This document shows positions 22,440-34,584 of a stretch of 64,000 nt of DNA, piece by piece. Origin of the DNA: Cornus controversa. Taxonomy: Eukaryota; Streptophyta; Magnoliopsida; Cornales; Cornaceae. The translations under genes and the position numbers were made by a program. A model generated the notes under the pieces. The model saw nothing but the letters and a program-made list of their open reading frames with translations. It made no database searches and had not been told where the DNA came from. The number at the start of each line of letters is the position of its first letter. Within the stretch, counting starts at the first letter, position 1. The stretch is from contig CM048845.1 in the NCBI GenBank assembly GCA_026545225.1, forward strand, positions 96,412,533 to 96,476,532, given 5' to 3'.

Positions 22440-23953
22440 TGATAGGCGTTGAATGTTACGCATTCTAGTCTCTTAACTTATGTATTTTATTTTCTTAGTG
22501 ATAGATTATTTTGTTATTTTACTTTGTTTTAGTGTTTTCTGTATTTTCAGGGCCTTAATGATTATTTCAGTTAAAATCATGCTTTTGGGCTTTTAAAGAA
22601 GACATCCAAGATGGTTAGATGAAGCCTACATCAAGGAGATTCATTCAACCATTTATTTCAACTCAAATCAGCCCAAGGAGGAGGTTCAAGAGAATTACAG
22701 CTGTTTAAGAAGGTTTCGGGCTTGAAGCCCAAATCTGCGCATAATACAGTCTTAATCCCGTTTTGGAAAATGGATCAAAATTCTTATTTTTGAGCCTCAA
22801 ATTGACTTGATTTTTGAATAAGGTTAAATGAAATTTGATTCTGCACACTTTTGTATTTCACAAAAATTCTATGAATCGGACTTCTAGTGGGTCAAAAGTT
22901 GAGCCGAACGTCAGTAGAAAAAACTCACCTGATTAGTGCTGCGGGAAAACCTAATTAATTCCTAATTGGATTAGGACTTTGGTGTATTCTCTTGGGGAAT
23001 AAAGTGAAGACTTAGAGGCTGAGTTGAGGAAAGATTACAGAGATTATAGAGATTGGAGAGTCTGAGAGGGCTGAGAAGAGAACAGAAACATATTTGCAGA
23101 GTCATTGGAGAACGAAGTCATACGCGTAATTCATAAAGATAATGCCTTCTTCCTCAACAGTTGAAGCTTCTTCTTCTACCATGAGCAGCTAGTTCATCTA
23201 CTAGGGTTTTGATATAGCCCTAACAAAGTATCAATGGTTTGATTATTTTAATTATTGGGGACCTTTATATACATGCATAGATTATGTAATTGAGAGGATT
23301 CTTATTATAGAATTAAGCAATAAAAGTCTTGTAAATTCAATCTCAATAATTTCTTATCTTATCTTAGATATTTAGTTATTATTATTGAACTCAATCTCTC
23401 TTATTTTCTATGATCATGAGAGTAATTATTACACAATGGTAATCACTGAAAATATCATTAAAAGCTTTGATAGATTATGCCTAGAGTAAATGAACCATAC
23501 TGCACCCTAGATTAGAGTAGTTAGGCAGATGGCCCATGCCAATCGAAGATAGTCCATGGCTTAGCCTTAATCATATGTTATCTTCTTGACGGATGAAGGT
23601 GAGCGTGTAGCCACCGACACCACTTATGCATGATGTAATTCCCCATAGTTGATTCAATTGACCATTGATTGTGGAGTTAGTGGTGAAGTCAAATACCCTG
23701 AATTTCTCTCATATTATCTTCACTATCTATTTACTTTGATTTACTTTATTTTACCTTTTTAATTAGTTTAAAAATCAGAATTCTTTTCTTATAAATTTAA
23801 TTAGAATTAATTCCGTATTCCAACTCATCAAACCATAATCCCTGAGGTACGATACCCCTTTCGATAGCCCTATTCTGCAAGGAATTCATTCTATTGCGAA
23901 GTGTGGAAATTTTTAATTGATATACTTTTTGAGTCACAATCACACACGAATCA
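22440..23953 (+). repeat. A2 5' LTR
   Basis: 1514 bp, starting TGATAGGCGTTGAATG and ending CACACACGAATCA. A slightly decayed tRNA-Asp primer site follows. It is the same family as the A1 LTRs but clearly diverged. Confidence 0.9.
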
Positions 23954-23958
23954 ATTTT

Positions 23959-23976
23959 TGGCACCGTTGCCTGGGA
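23959..23976 (+). other. A2 primer binding site, decayed
   Basis: TGGCACCGTTGCCTGGGA matches the tRNA-Asp primer site of A1 at 16 of 18 positions. Confidence 0.85.
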
Positions 23977-24073
23977 TTATCTATTTGATTGATTGAATTT
24001 TTAGTTTAGGAAATTTTTATATTTTATTTTTAATTTTGTTTTTGTTTTCTTTTCAGGTGCTTTTGGTTAATAT

Positions 24074-25900
24074 ATGTAAGGTCGTCGTTCTGTAGCTGAT
24101 CCTTTGATACCTCTTGATCCTGAGCCTGAACGTACTCTTAGACAACAGAGGAACATCCCTGTTGATACAAATGTGTAAGAGGAAGAATTAATTGAAGACA
24201 TGGCAGAAGAGAGGAATAACAACCTTGTTCCTAATGCTGATGGAGAAAAGGCTAGATTGCTTAGGGACTACTATGTTCTTGAGACATATACCTCACCAGC
24301 GGGTTTTCAACTGCCTAATGTTATATCACAGAATTATGAGATCAAGTCCAGCATTATTCAGATGCTACCATCTTATTTTGGGCTGACTCAAGAAGACCCT
24401 TACAAGCATCTAGATGACTTAATTGAAGTGTGCTCAACTACCAAAATTTATAACTTCTCTGAAGATGCTTTCAGAATGAGACTTTTTTCATTCTCCTTGA
24501 AAGATAAAGCAAAGTATTGGTTCAATTCTCTACTGGCAGGTTCTATCACGACTTGGACTCAGATGCAACATGAGTTTCTCAAGAAGTATTTTCTGATAGG
24601 GAAGACCAATCAGTTCAGATGTGCTATCACTGGTTTCTCCCAACATGAGGGGGAACAATTTTATGAGACATGGGAAAGATTCAAGGACCTTTTTAGGAAG
24701 TGTCCCCATCATCAAGTTCCTAAGTGGCAACTAGTGCAGAGTTTTCATGAAGGGCTAACAGAAACCAACAGACAGATGGTTGATGCATCTTGTGGAGGTA
24801 CTTTTATGTTGAAGAGTGAAGAAGAGGCATGGACCTTATTTGAAAATCTTAGTGACAACTCTTTACAACATGTGTCCTTTACTCGTTCTAGCAGACCTGC
24901 CATTACAAGGAAGACTGATGGGATTTTTGAGGTTGGTGCTTCAGAAGCTATGCCAACTGATATTGATATAATTGCACAGAAGGTAGCAGCAATTATGGCT
25001 GCCAATCAAACTCCTTTTACTTCAAATTCTTCATTGCTAGGCCCTTGTGAATTTTGCTCTAGTCCTATGCATAATGTGAGCAACTGTCCTTTAATGGGGT
25101 AATTTTTTGATGTTCAACATGAGCAAGTCCAAGCTACATTCACTGGACCAATGAATCCTCCACGAGGTAATACTTACAATCCTACATGGAGGAATCATCC
25201 TGATTTTTCTTACAGTAACCAAGGGGCAGCAATGCAACCATCATATCAACCTAAGACTTTTGTGCCTCAACAGCAATATCAAACACAAAGTCCTATGGCC
25301 CAAAGAATTTCTGCTATTGAAGACAAGCTGACACTTACCTTGTCCAAATTTGACAAGCTTGATTCTCTTATAGAGACAGTGCAAACTACTACAGCAACAG
25401 TACAATCTATAGTTCAGCTAGTGCACTCGCATTCTTAATCCATTGCCAAACTGGAATCTCAGTTTGGACAGCTTACTACTTCATTGAGTAGAAGAGAAGA
25501 AGGGAAGCTCCCTAGTCAACCAATTGCTAATCCAAGAGGGATGCAAGCTTCTACAAGCAACCCACACCACGAGCAAGTTCAAGCCATTACCAATTTGAGG
25601 AGTGAAAAAATAATTGATATTAAAGTGGGTGAGAAGAAAGAAGAAGAAAAAGTGACCACAAGTCCAAATGCTGAAATTCCTTATGAGCCGAAGGCTCCTT
25701 TCCCACAACGTTTCCTTGAAGCATCTAAATTGGGGAAGCAAGGGGACAAGCTGCATGACATGATGGAGATGTTTTGACAAGTAAAGATTAATTTGCTACT
25801 CTTTGATGCCATCAAGCAAATTCCTCCTTATGCTAAATTTTTGAAGGACTTGTGCACTCAGAAAAAGCGTTCTAAAAGCCATGTGCCGAAGAAAGTGATG
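24074..25900 (+). pseudogene. gag: A2 gag
   Basis: Same gag as in A1 without the solo LTR, so it shows the intact arrangement. ATG at 24074 is directly followed by TAA. The long open stretch 24200-25102 covers the capsid-type domain (DPYKHLDDLIEVCSTTKIYN) and the CCHC knuckle (CEFCSSPMHNVSNC). Later parts are at 25103-25777. In-frame stops are at 24077, 24176, 25100, 25436 and 25775. Most fall where A1 has a CAA codon, so C-to-T change is likely. All pieces remain in one frame, with no indel seen. Confidence 0.85.
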
Positions 25901-26699
25901 CTGCCACAATAAGTGAGTTCTATAATTCAACAGTGCACTCCTCCCAAGTACAAAGATCCTGATGCCCCAACTATCTCATGCATCATTGGGGAGTACCATG
26001 TTGATAAAGCTCTTCTTGATTTAGGTGCAAGTGTGAATTTGCTACCCTATTCAGTCTACTTACAATTGGGCTTGGGAGAATTGAAGCCTACCTCGGTGGT
26101 ATTGCAATTTGCAGACAGATCAACAAAGCAACCCCGGGGAATCATTGAAGATGTGCTCATTAAAGTGGACAAGTTCTACTTTCCTGTTGATTTCATTGTG
26201 CTTGACACTGAGCCAGTTCATAATCCAAAGAGGCACATTCCAGTGATCCTTGGTCGACCTTTCTTAGCTACAGCTGATGCTTACATAAATTGTAGGTCGA
26301 AGATCATGGATATTTCATTTGGCAACATAAAGGTTAAGCTCAATATTTTCAATGCTGTTGAGAATCCTCCAGATCAGACTGATGTTTTCTTCATGGATTT
26401 TGCAGATGTGTCTGAATCTACAGATGAAATAAAGGTGCAAGAAAAATAGAAGGAAAAGAAGGTGTTTGAAGATCAATTTTCTACCATTGTGGTAAATTCT
26501 GTATGCACTACACCTTCCAAAATATTTCGGAGTGAGCAATTGTTTGGAGTATCCGACAACTCCATACCATGGTATGTAGATATTGTGAATTATTTAGCCA
26601 CGGGAAAAGTGCCACAAGACTGGACCAAGCGAAAACATGATAGATTCTTCTCTAAAGTTCATCATTACTTTTGGGAGGATCCAGAGTTATTTAAATATC
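25901..26699 (+). pseudogene. pol: A2 protease with start of integrase, truncated
   Basis: The protease carries [20 protein letters not shown]. The linker leads straight into [20 protein letters not shown] with no RT or RNase H, exactly as in A1. TAA at 25910 and TAG at 26447 interrupt it. The frame stops at the X insertion, just before the integrase zinc-binding residues. The shared deletion with different stops shows that A1 and A2 descend from an already RT-less ancestor. Confidence 0.85.
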
Positions 26700-27924
26700 T
26701 GACGAGTGTAGATTATTGGATGTTTATCGTTATTTTTCTACACTTCATACACAAATAATAAAACCTGCAAAAACTTTACTAAGAACTGTATAGCAGTAAG
26801 CAGGGTCGAACCACTCTCAAAGTGAGAATCAGTAATAAGTCTAAACTTCAAAACCTAAATCTCTTGAGATGAAAAATGAATATTTAAAAAATAAAATTCT
26901 AATTTTTTATTTAATAATAAAAACTAATATTAAATGTCTTAGATCAAATGATGGGACAAATCTCAAGGAAAGAGAATTCACCACCATGGATCCTTATAAA
27001 TAAAGTTTTTTTTTATATTCTTATCTAGTTTTTCCTCTAATAACCAATACACTTCACCAATCCAATTAGAACTTGAAAAGATGAAGGAAAATATGAAATA
27101 AAAAAGAATGACTTGATTATATATGAGAGAGACATTTCTTTACTTAATCTGATGCACATTGGCTAGGTAAACAGATGTAGGCATTTTTTGAATTACCATT
27201 ATTTGGCAAACACGAAAAATCCTTCCTCTAATTTTAGAAAATAAAATCTAGAATAGAAGAGTAGAAGAATGCTCTTGGGAGGAAAAAGTAGACAAGAAAA
27301 TAAAACAACTTACCTATACTTTAGCCATGGTGGCTTTATCACTCCCTTGAGAAAGATGTTTACGCTTGCATATTAATAGAAAACAAACAAATAGAAATGA
27401 AACTACTATTCATCATTGAATCAATAAAATAATTACACTATTTTTTTCTATAATTTCTCTACAATTTCTAACCCCCTTCACCATCCCCTAAGACCCCCTA
27501 TTTATAGAGTTAGAGGGGAATGGTTTAGGTGGGAAAAATTTTAAATACAAAATTAAAAATACAAATTTGAAATACAAAATTCAAAATACAAAATTTTGAA
27601 TTTAAATATTTAAAATTTGATTTCCATATCTTTAATTTCAATTCTGGACTGCAGATGTGGCCGTGTAAAAAATATTTTGCAAAGTTTTGAACTTGAGACC
27701 TCTTGTGAAGTAGATTGCACAGAATACCATCTCTCCTACAATTATTCTTATGTTCATCTTTAGCTATATAAATCCTTTTTAGCCCTCTTTTACCACTTTT
27801 CTTCTTATTTGGAAATCAACCCCTATAAAACATAAAATACAAAGATAAGAATATTTAAATAAAATAAAAGATGAATTAAAAACTTATTTTAGGATATAAA
27901 ACAACAAGTTTTGTACACTTATCA
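26700..27924 (-). repeat. Element X 3' LTR
   Basis: On the minus strand it starts TGATAAGTGTACAAAACT at 27924 and ends ACACTCGTCA at 26700, giving 1225 bp with TG...CA ends. The polypurine tract complement AATTACCCCCAAAC follows it. The bases before it, ATATC (26695-26699), should be the target duplication in A2, but the other end of X is not in the window. This LTR family differs from A, C and Y. Confidence 0.8.
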
Positions 27925-28106
27925 AATTACCCCCAAACGAGCTTTTGCTAGTCCTCTAGCAAATACAAGCAAAAGAGATTAGCGCACAAAATTGCTACTT
28001 TTATTTAGCTCCTAACTAAAGATGCACCACTTTCACAGGCTACTATCGATTGCATTTACCATATGCAATAAGGCCTTAAACCTTTAGGTTACCCCTAGTG
28101 GATGAG
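27925..28106 (-). other. Element X polypurine tract and 3' UTR, left part
   Basis: AATTACCCCCAAAC (27925-27938) is the complement of the polypurine tract. Beyond it lies the conserved TTGCAT / ATGCAA hairpin (about 28049-28070), and then CCCCTAGTGGATGAG, where element Y inserted. The X sequence resumes at 61218. Confidence 0.75.
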
Positions 28107-28970
28107 TAATTCGTGTGTGAGTACGTCTCAATTATAATTACCACACTTCGCAATAGAACGAATTCCTTGCAGAATAGGGCTATCGAAAGGGGTGTCGAAC
28201 CTCAGGGACTGTGGTCTGACTGAGTTAGATATACAGAATTAATTCTAATTAAATTTAAGAGAAAAGAATTCTGATTTTTATAACTAAATTAACTAATGAA
28301 GCAATTGAACAAAAGCAAGAAAAACTAAAGAGTGTAGATAATATAAGATAAGTCTAGGGTTATTGATTTCACCACTAACTTCACAATCAATGGTCAATTG
28401 AACTGACTATGGGAAATCATATCATGCATAAGTGGTGTCGGTGGCTACAAGCTCACCTCCATCCGTCAAGAAGATAACATATGATTAAGGCTAAGTCATG
28501 GACTATCTTCGATTGGCATAGGCCATCTGCCTAACCACTCTAATCTAGGGTGCAGTATGGTTCATCTTCTCTAGGCATAATCCATCAAAGTTGTTAATGA
28601 TATATTCAGTGAAAACTATTGTGTAATAATCACTCTCATGATCACAGAAAATAAGAGGGACGAGTTCAATAACAACAATCAAATATCTAAGATAAGATAA
28701 GAAATTATTGAAACTGAATTTATAAGACTTTTATTTCTCAATTCTATAATAAGAATCCTCTAAATTACACAATCTATGAATGAATACAAAAATCTCCAAT
28801 AATTAGAACAATCAAACCAGTGATGTTTAGTTAGGGTTACATCGAAACCCTGGTGGCTGAACTAGCCGCTCATGATACGCCTTGTTCTCCAATGATTCTC
28901 CACTTCCAAAAGCTCTTCAAAGCTGCTGCCAAGCCTCTCCAATACAGCCCCAATTCATCACTATTAATAG
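28107..28970 (-). repeat. Element Y 3' LTR, first part
   Basis: Collinear with 59800-60663 of the Y 5' LTR with no net length change over 864 bp. Both share the subtype sequence CGTCTCAATTATAATTACC. It starts TAATTCG instead of TGATTCG. It is cut at 28970 by the C tandem and resumes at 53250. Bases before it, ATGAG, compare with ACGAC after the Y 5' LTR at 61218-61222, a decayed target duplication in the X 3' UTR. Confidence 0.85.
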
Positions 28971-30366
28971 TGATGTGGAACTAAATTATATTGTAAGCTT
29001 AATTTTTCCCTTTTTATCAAAATATAATTTAACCACTCGCAAGAGCACGAATCTTTGTAGATAAGGTTCTATATAGAGGGTATCGATCCCACGAGGACTA
29101 GTCGCAATTGTCTTAAAGGAAGATTAATTCTACTTTAATTTGAAAAATAGATTTTTGAATGTATGTTTAGAAACTATTGCATGAATGAAATGACAAGAAA
29201 AGTAAAGAGTTTAAAGTTGGGAGAGAGAGAACTAGGGTTGGTTTCCACCACTAGCCATTCACATGTTCATAAGTGTAGCAAGCATGGGATTCATTAATTA
29301 AATGCCTAACAATGTCATTAGGCTTGTGACCTCAATGACATATCAAAAGATCAATGTGTGTGCTAACCTATCATAATCCATCTTCAACAAGCATAGCTCT
29401 TCAACCTAACTAACTACCTAATTACTCTACTCTCTAAGTGAACACTACATGCATCCAAACTACCTTGTCTTGGCATGGTCTATACAAACTAACATCACAC
29501 ATTCATTTAAACACCATTATCTAGCCATCATTTGCACTTCTTGTGGAATATGCAAATGTTGTGCATTCAAGTGACAAAATCTACTCTAAGACAAGAATAA
29601 ATTCCAAATCAAATGAATATATATAAGAGATGTATTTGTATACATAATCACTAGGCTAAATAATCAACATTTAATTACAAATCCCAAGAGCTACAAAGAT
29701 GAACAAGTTTACATGGCTAGGGGTTGAAACCAACACCCTAGTAGAAGAGTTAGTTGCTCATGGTTGCCTTGCACCCTTCCATTGATAAAGAGAATGAAGC
29801 TTCTTGGTCTGGTTTAGCTTTTCCTCCTCCTCTCCCGAAGGTCTCTCTCTCTCTCTTGTTGTGTGTTGAGAGATATATATGATATGTGTGGCTTTTTGGT
29901 GCTTTTTGGCTCCTTTTTCTCCTTTGGGGCCCACCATATATATATATATCATTATATATATCTCTTGTATCAAGAAGGCCCCCAAAAGTCTTGTTCAAGT
30001 CAGACAATCCCCCTAAGTCGTGCAAAAAGGGAGATTTTGTTCCAAGTGGGAGAGCAGGTGAGCAAGTGGCCAAGTGGGCTCTGCAGCATCTCGATTGATC
30101 GAGATTTCGATCAATCGAAATGAGATCTCGATCAATCGAGATTTCGATTAATCGAGATCAACATCTCGATTGATCGAGATGCCTTGGGCTGCATTTTCTG
30201 ATTTCTTCTCTTGACTGCAGAAAGCTTCCAACTTTGCTCCATTTGCTCCAATACCTGCAAAACATCAAAAACACAAAAATACCGTAAATATATCTCGATA
30301 AACGCGAAAACAGAACTAACGTATGTAAGAAAGAGGGTTCAAATGCATAGAATTGAACACTTATCA
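28971..30366 (-). repeat. C LTR 1 (3' LTR of left copy)
   Basis: 1396 bp. On the minus strand it starts TGATAAGTGTTCAATTC at 30366 and ends CACATCA. It lacks four bases (TCGG) present at the same place in the other two LTRs, and it has private variants up to 29443. The outer flank AATAG (28966-28970) is the presumed target site in the Y LTR. Confidence 0.9.
30088..30180 (-). promoter_or_regulatory. Palindrome array in C LTR 1
   Basis: Five to six consecutive units of TCGATTGATCGA or its variants (TCGATCAATCGA, TCGATTAATCGA), most extended to ATCTCGATTGATCGAGAT, a perfect palindrome. In the element's orientation an alternating TA tract (29936-29962), a possible TATA region, lies about 125 bp downstream. 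Confidence 0.7.
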
Positions 30367-32185
30367 CACCCCCAAACTTACATATTGCTAGTCCCTTAGT
30401 AATACAATATTACAAAAATGAAATCAACTATCTTATACAAAAGTTTAATCAGGCTCAGTCATCAACTAGATAAAGGGCGATCATCCGTTCATTTCACATT
30501 TGGCAAATGCAACAAGTATTACAGAACTATGTGGTCATTAGCAAAAATGGACTTTCACAAGCTATAAATGAACGACAGTCCCCACATAATGGCCAGCCCA
30601 AACAAATATAACAATTCCAACCCCAAAATCCTCTTTGAAAAGTGAATATGCATTCCAACGTGTGGCTGTTGTCATATTTGGAGAAGAAAACGAACAAATT
30701 TGTTTTTAAGAGAAAAACTCATTGAAAATGCTCGACACGGCTGTTCATTATCACAAAAAATTCATGATTGCTCATGTGCGGATGACCGTGCAATGCTTAG
30801 CTCTTTTTGCTTTCTTGCAAGCCCATGTAGCGGCGTTGGGCCAATGACTCCCAAACCAATTGATTTTAGGGCATTAGGTGAAGAAGCACCCCTCGGACTT
30901 AATGACCGAGCTTACAAGGCGATGAGCGTAAGCAAGCTACCTGCTTATTATTGCTCAACCTCACACACTTATACATGAATATTCCCTGCTTTGAGGCATA
31001 GAAATCCGGTTTATTGAGTGAGAAGGCTTATTGCATATTTTTCTCTTTTTATTTCTTTTTTTCTTCTTTTTTTTTTTTTTTACAACAACCGGAAGAACTT
31101 ATTCTTTAAGTTGTTCAGATAAAAACAGAAATTTTCAAAAATTCTCCCTCAGACTTATACCCCACAATTTAAAATGCATGTGTGCGAATTTGTGCGGTTA
31201 AGGACAAATTTAGGGCAAGAACTGTACGTGCTCGAATTTGGACAAAAATGTAGACCGTTCTAGCCTACTATAAAGCTTGCAAAAGTGCGGGTATTTACAA
31301 TGTTAAAGTTCTTAACTACCTGCTGCATTTACCTCGAACATTTATTCAAATGACTTCCTTTAAAAAGCAAGACATCATGGCAAGCATGCAAAAATATCAA
31401 AAAGAAAAAAATTGCTCTACAATGACACTCAATATAATGACCGAACATTGCATGCGTATGCAGGTGGAATAGCATACCGCACCCCCAAACTTATATGCAA
31501 CATTGTCCTCAATGTTTGGACAAGAAGAACAAGGAAAGAAGTTACTAGGATGGCAGAATGCGAGAAAAATGGTATTCAACAGCAGCGGTCATCTTGTAAA
31601 TAAGGAAAACCTGCACAGAACACCAACTGGATACCACGAGCATTAAAAGGAACAAAAAAATAGATAACGAGAACATAATGAAATAATTATGCACAAACAG
31701 ATAATGCCAATATCACTGTATATCTAAGGGTCTGAACTGGTGTTTCCCAATTGGCTAAGAGGTCTATGCGACAAGATATTGACTATCCAGGCACGCTAAC
31801 GTATAGCATGCAAAGGGGCTGCCTTTCTTTATTACCGCCATACTGTGTTGAAGCAATCTCAATAGTATTGGGAATTGAAACTAGGCAGTAATAAACGGAA
31901 ATCATCAACTGAATCGCATATAACAATCAGACAAGTGGTACTACATACATAGTCAAAGTATAGAGAATAGATATATTGACAGAAAGCAAAAATAAAGACA
32001 GTAAAGATAACACATGGTATAAAAGAAAATATAAATGTATTCCATATAGATGAAAATGAGTTTGAGTACAAAGTGTACATGTAGGTGGAATACTTAGAAA
32101 GAGACTAAACATGGCCAACATGGCCTATCAAAAATAAAGAAAGAAAAATACAGAAAGTAAAGCATAAAAGATGAATAAAATGCAG
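30367..32185 (-). other. C left copy polypurine tract and 3' UTR
   Basis: CACCCCCAAACTT (30367-30379) is the complement of the polypurine tract. The next 1.8 kb has no credible gene. It holds a nested inverted repeat, TATGTGG (30529-30535) with CCACATA (30583-30589) and GGACT with AGTCC inside it. It also holds a block conserved with A1 (CCAATGACTCCCAAACCAAT, near 30840) and a pyrimidine run (31036-31080). Another CCCCCAAACTT copy lies near 31482, as seen in A1. Short ORFs here have no family features. Confidence 0.7.
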
Positions 32186-33424
32186 CTACTCGAGGGCGGG
32201 TGGTGGTGGTGGAGGCTCGGTGGGAGTAGAAGTGGAGGTGGAGGCTCGACCTGCGAACAGGAACTGCAGGTCCTGCCGGAAGGCTCGGAACTCGTCTAAG
32301 ATCGCTTTCTGACCCTGTGCCAGAGAAGAAATGTTCGCCCAAATGTCTGCCAGCTGACTCTGCGTCACCTAGACGTGCTCATCAAAACCCTACTGGAGCC
32401 GCTCTACGTCAGCCGCCAGGCAGGAATAGCCCGTCGCTAAGATATCATGCCGCTCTGCAGCGACATCCATCTCCTCGTCCTCTGAGTCAGCCCCTGCAGG
32501 CTCTCCCTCATCCGTCTCCACCGGGGCATCCATATCTACATCGTCTGGTGGATCACCCTGGTGGTTCTGTCGCCCTAAGTGTCGCCTCACCCGCTCCCAC
32601 TGAGTAGATGTGAAGCGGGTGGGCGGTGCCAACTGGATGCCAGTCTGACTGACCGGTATACTGGCACTGCTGAGAAAAGCGGCGATCAAGAAAGGGAAGG
32701 GAAGCCGCCAACTAGCTGGTCGCCTCATCCTCTTGTTCACGAGGCCGTTCCAGACCTTGAACATCTGCCCCCAGATCAGTGATGGGACAGAAAACCAAGT
32801 GCCCGTGTGGAAAGTATAGAGGCAACAGAGGAGGTCGCCCCTACACTCTGCCACGTGCTGCAGCGGACACGCATTCTTGATGAGAACGGTGTCCAGGAAC
32901 CAAAACCTGCTCGGGCACATCGATTTGGACGTGCAGTTGTGACTGGGCGTGGTAAACGCCCCACCACACATGTCCATCATGATTGAGAACAACGTCGTGT
33001 CTGCTGGGAGTGCGGCACTGTAAAGTGGCTGACCGTCCGGGCCAACCATGTCCGGTGGCTGCTGGTGAGGGATGCCGAGCATATGCGCAATCCGGCTTGG
33101 CGTAATCGTGATCGTGATGGTGCCCACGACCATCTCTAGTGTATCCGGTGCTGTGCAGGAGTAGGTCATGCGCTCATAGAAGACCTGCACTAAGTGCTCG
33201 TGTGCCACGTCAGTAGGAGGCACACATAGCCGGTCGAGGCGACGCCTCCTGAGCTCGGCAACAGTCCACGCGGTGTCGGGACGCCTCTCAAACTCAGCTA
33301 AGTCAAAAATTTGCTCCGGGTGGAACTTTCGAGACCGGAAGACTCGCCCGGGCACGTCTCGAACAGAACCGGCGGCGTTCTTCACCCTCGCCATAGCCTC
33401 GGAACAGTCTGCACTTGATTCCAA
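32186..33424 (-). pseudogene. C left copy extra ORF (Athila ORF family)
   Basis: ATG at 33424 opens a 344-codon frame ending TAG at 32390-32392. After a second stop the same frame continues to about 32186 (SLAQGQKAILDEFRAFRQDL, then a Pro-rich tail). FWFLDTVLIKNACPLQHVAE and LIWGQMFKVW match the A1 ORF, and RIAHMLGIPHQQPPDM fits the putative plant transposon protein family. An acidic segment (DSEDEEMD) precedes a C-terminal helical region. There is no signal peptide or membrane span. The ORF is strikingly GC-rich: I counted 63% in 33241-33300, against about 40% in the nearby 3' UTR. Molecular role unknown. Confidence 0.75.
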
Positions 33425-34013
33425 AAATTACGTAAATAAAAGATAAATAAGAAGAAAGCTAAACTACGAGTAAACTAAAAGAATAGAAATAAAATGAAGT
33501 CCTAGTCCATGGTACTGACAAGAATGCAAAAAAATCGCTCTCAAAGAGGCAGTGTGAACGGATGCAACCGAAACGAAGGTGTCGCGGTTGCACACCATAC
33601 ACTAAGCATTTTAAACAAAAAGAATGCCAAATCTCACTCCTACATGACTTCCTACCCCCCAAAACTTGCAAAATCTCATTACAAACACCGCAAATGCACT
33701 CATCCAACCCAATATCATCTAAATATGTTTATTACGTCGTAAAACTATCAAAAATGGCGAAAAAGTATACAAAAAGTAGCCATGAATCACTTACCTCAAG
33801 AGGAAGAAGATGAACGGCTCAACCGAAGAAGATCCACTCGTAGCCGCGAAGAGGAGATCGCGCAAGTGCTAGCGGCGGCTTCGTACTGTGTCGGATGGCG
33901 GCGGATGATCGGGAATGGTAGATCGAGTGCTCGGGAGTGCTTGGAGAAGGCTTGGATCGCACGGAGGGAGAGAAGAATTCGGATGGTCTTTTAAAATGGG
34001 AGGGAAGCCCAAC
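33425..34013 (-). other. Leader between the TATA-like box and the C extra ORF (left copy)
   Basis: About 590 bp with no motif-bearing ORF. If the TATA-like box at 34014-34024 is used, this would be the 5' leader of the extra ORF transcript. The plus-strand ORFs at 33509-33994 look like chance frames. Confidence 0.45.
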
Positions 34014-34024
34014 GGTTTAAATAG
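34014..34024 (-). promoter_or_regulatory. TATA-like box of the putative internal promoter, left copy
   Basis: Minus strand CTATTTAAACC. It lies about 30 bp downstream of the end of the palindrome array and 590 bp upstream of the extra ORF. Confidence 0.5.
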
Positions 34025-34054
34025 GCTTTCGGCTCACGTGCAGGCCCCGCGTGC

Positions 34055-34415
34055 ATCTCGATTGATCGAGATGTGCATTTCGATCAATCGAGATTTCGAT
34101 TGATCGAGATTTCACTTCGATCAATCGAAATCAGCTTCGATCGATCGAGATTGTCTCATCGATCAATCGAAAATTCCTTCACTGAATCACACTTTTACTT
34201 CGATCAATCGAACATTTAATTCATTCAATCAAAATTTTCTTTCGATCAATCGAAATTTTTGATCGATCGAAGACCTATCGAAGTGCAATCGAAGAATACT
34301 ACCTCTCGGGACTTTGGACTTGGCAAATCTCTGCAATTTTTCGATCAATCGAGATTGAGATCTCGATCAATCAAAATCTCGATTGATCGAGATCCTGGTT
34401 TCGATCAATCGAGAT
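34055..34415 (-). promoter_or_regulatory. Large palindrome array between pol and extra ORF, left copy
   Basis: About fifteen copies of TCGATTGATCGA-type units in 360 bp, including ATCTCGATTGATCGAGAT, TTCGATCAATCGAAAT and TCGATCGATCGA. They are separated by irregular spacers and some are degenerate. The same unit fills the LTR array. The array sits between the pol stop (34585) and a TATA-like box. Confidence 0.7.
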
Positions 34416-34584
34416 GCTCAAAAACAGTCAGCTTGAGTTATGCTTCAGGGACTTGGATATTTGGGAATTAGATGCTACATTGCTTAGATACAAACCTACT
34501 TTGGATTAAAGGGACATCATGGAAGCATGATAGCTACCATAGCTTCGCCACCTTATACGTCTATGGCACGACATCCAGATCGGC

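Larger units (their letters stand above)
22440..26699 (+). mobile_element. Element A2: relative of A1, 5' part only
   Basis: 5' LTR, primer site, gag, protease and the start of integrase are collinear with A1, including the same in-frame joining of protease to integrase without RT and RNase H. The copy is cut at 26699 by insertion of element X. The rest of integrase, the extra ORF and the 3' LTR are not in the window. Seven in-frame stops (24077, 24176, 25100, 25436, 25775, 25910, 26447) make it inactive. None of them is shared with A1. Confidence 0.85.

Noticed and set aside
29758..30123. Four overlapping ORFs repeated in each C LTR
   Set aside because: They run through the TA tract and the palindrome array; composition and repetition mark them as non-coding.
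34055..34415. Regularly recurring short palindromes resembling a CRISPR array
   Set aside because: Spacing is irregular, units are palindromic and variable, there are no cas genes, and the setting is a plant retrotransposon.
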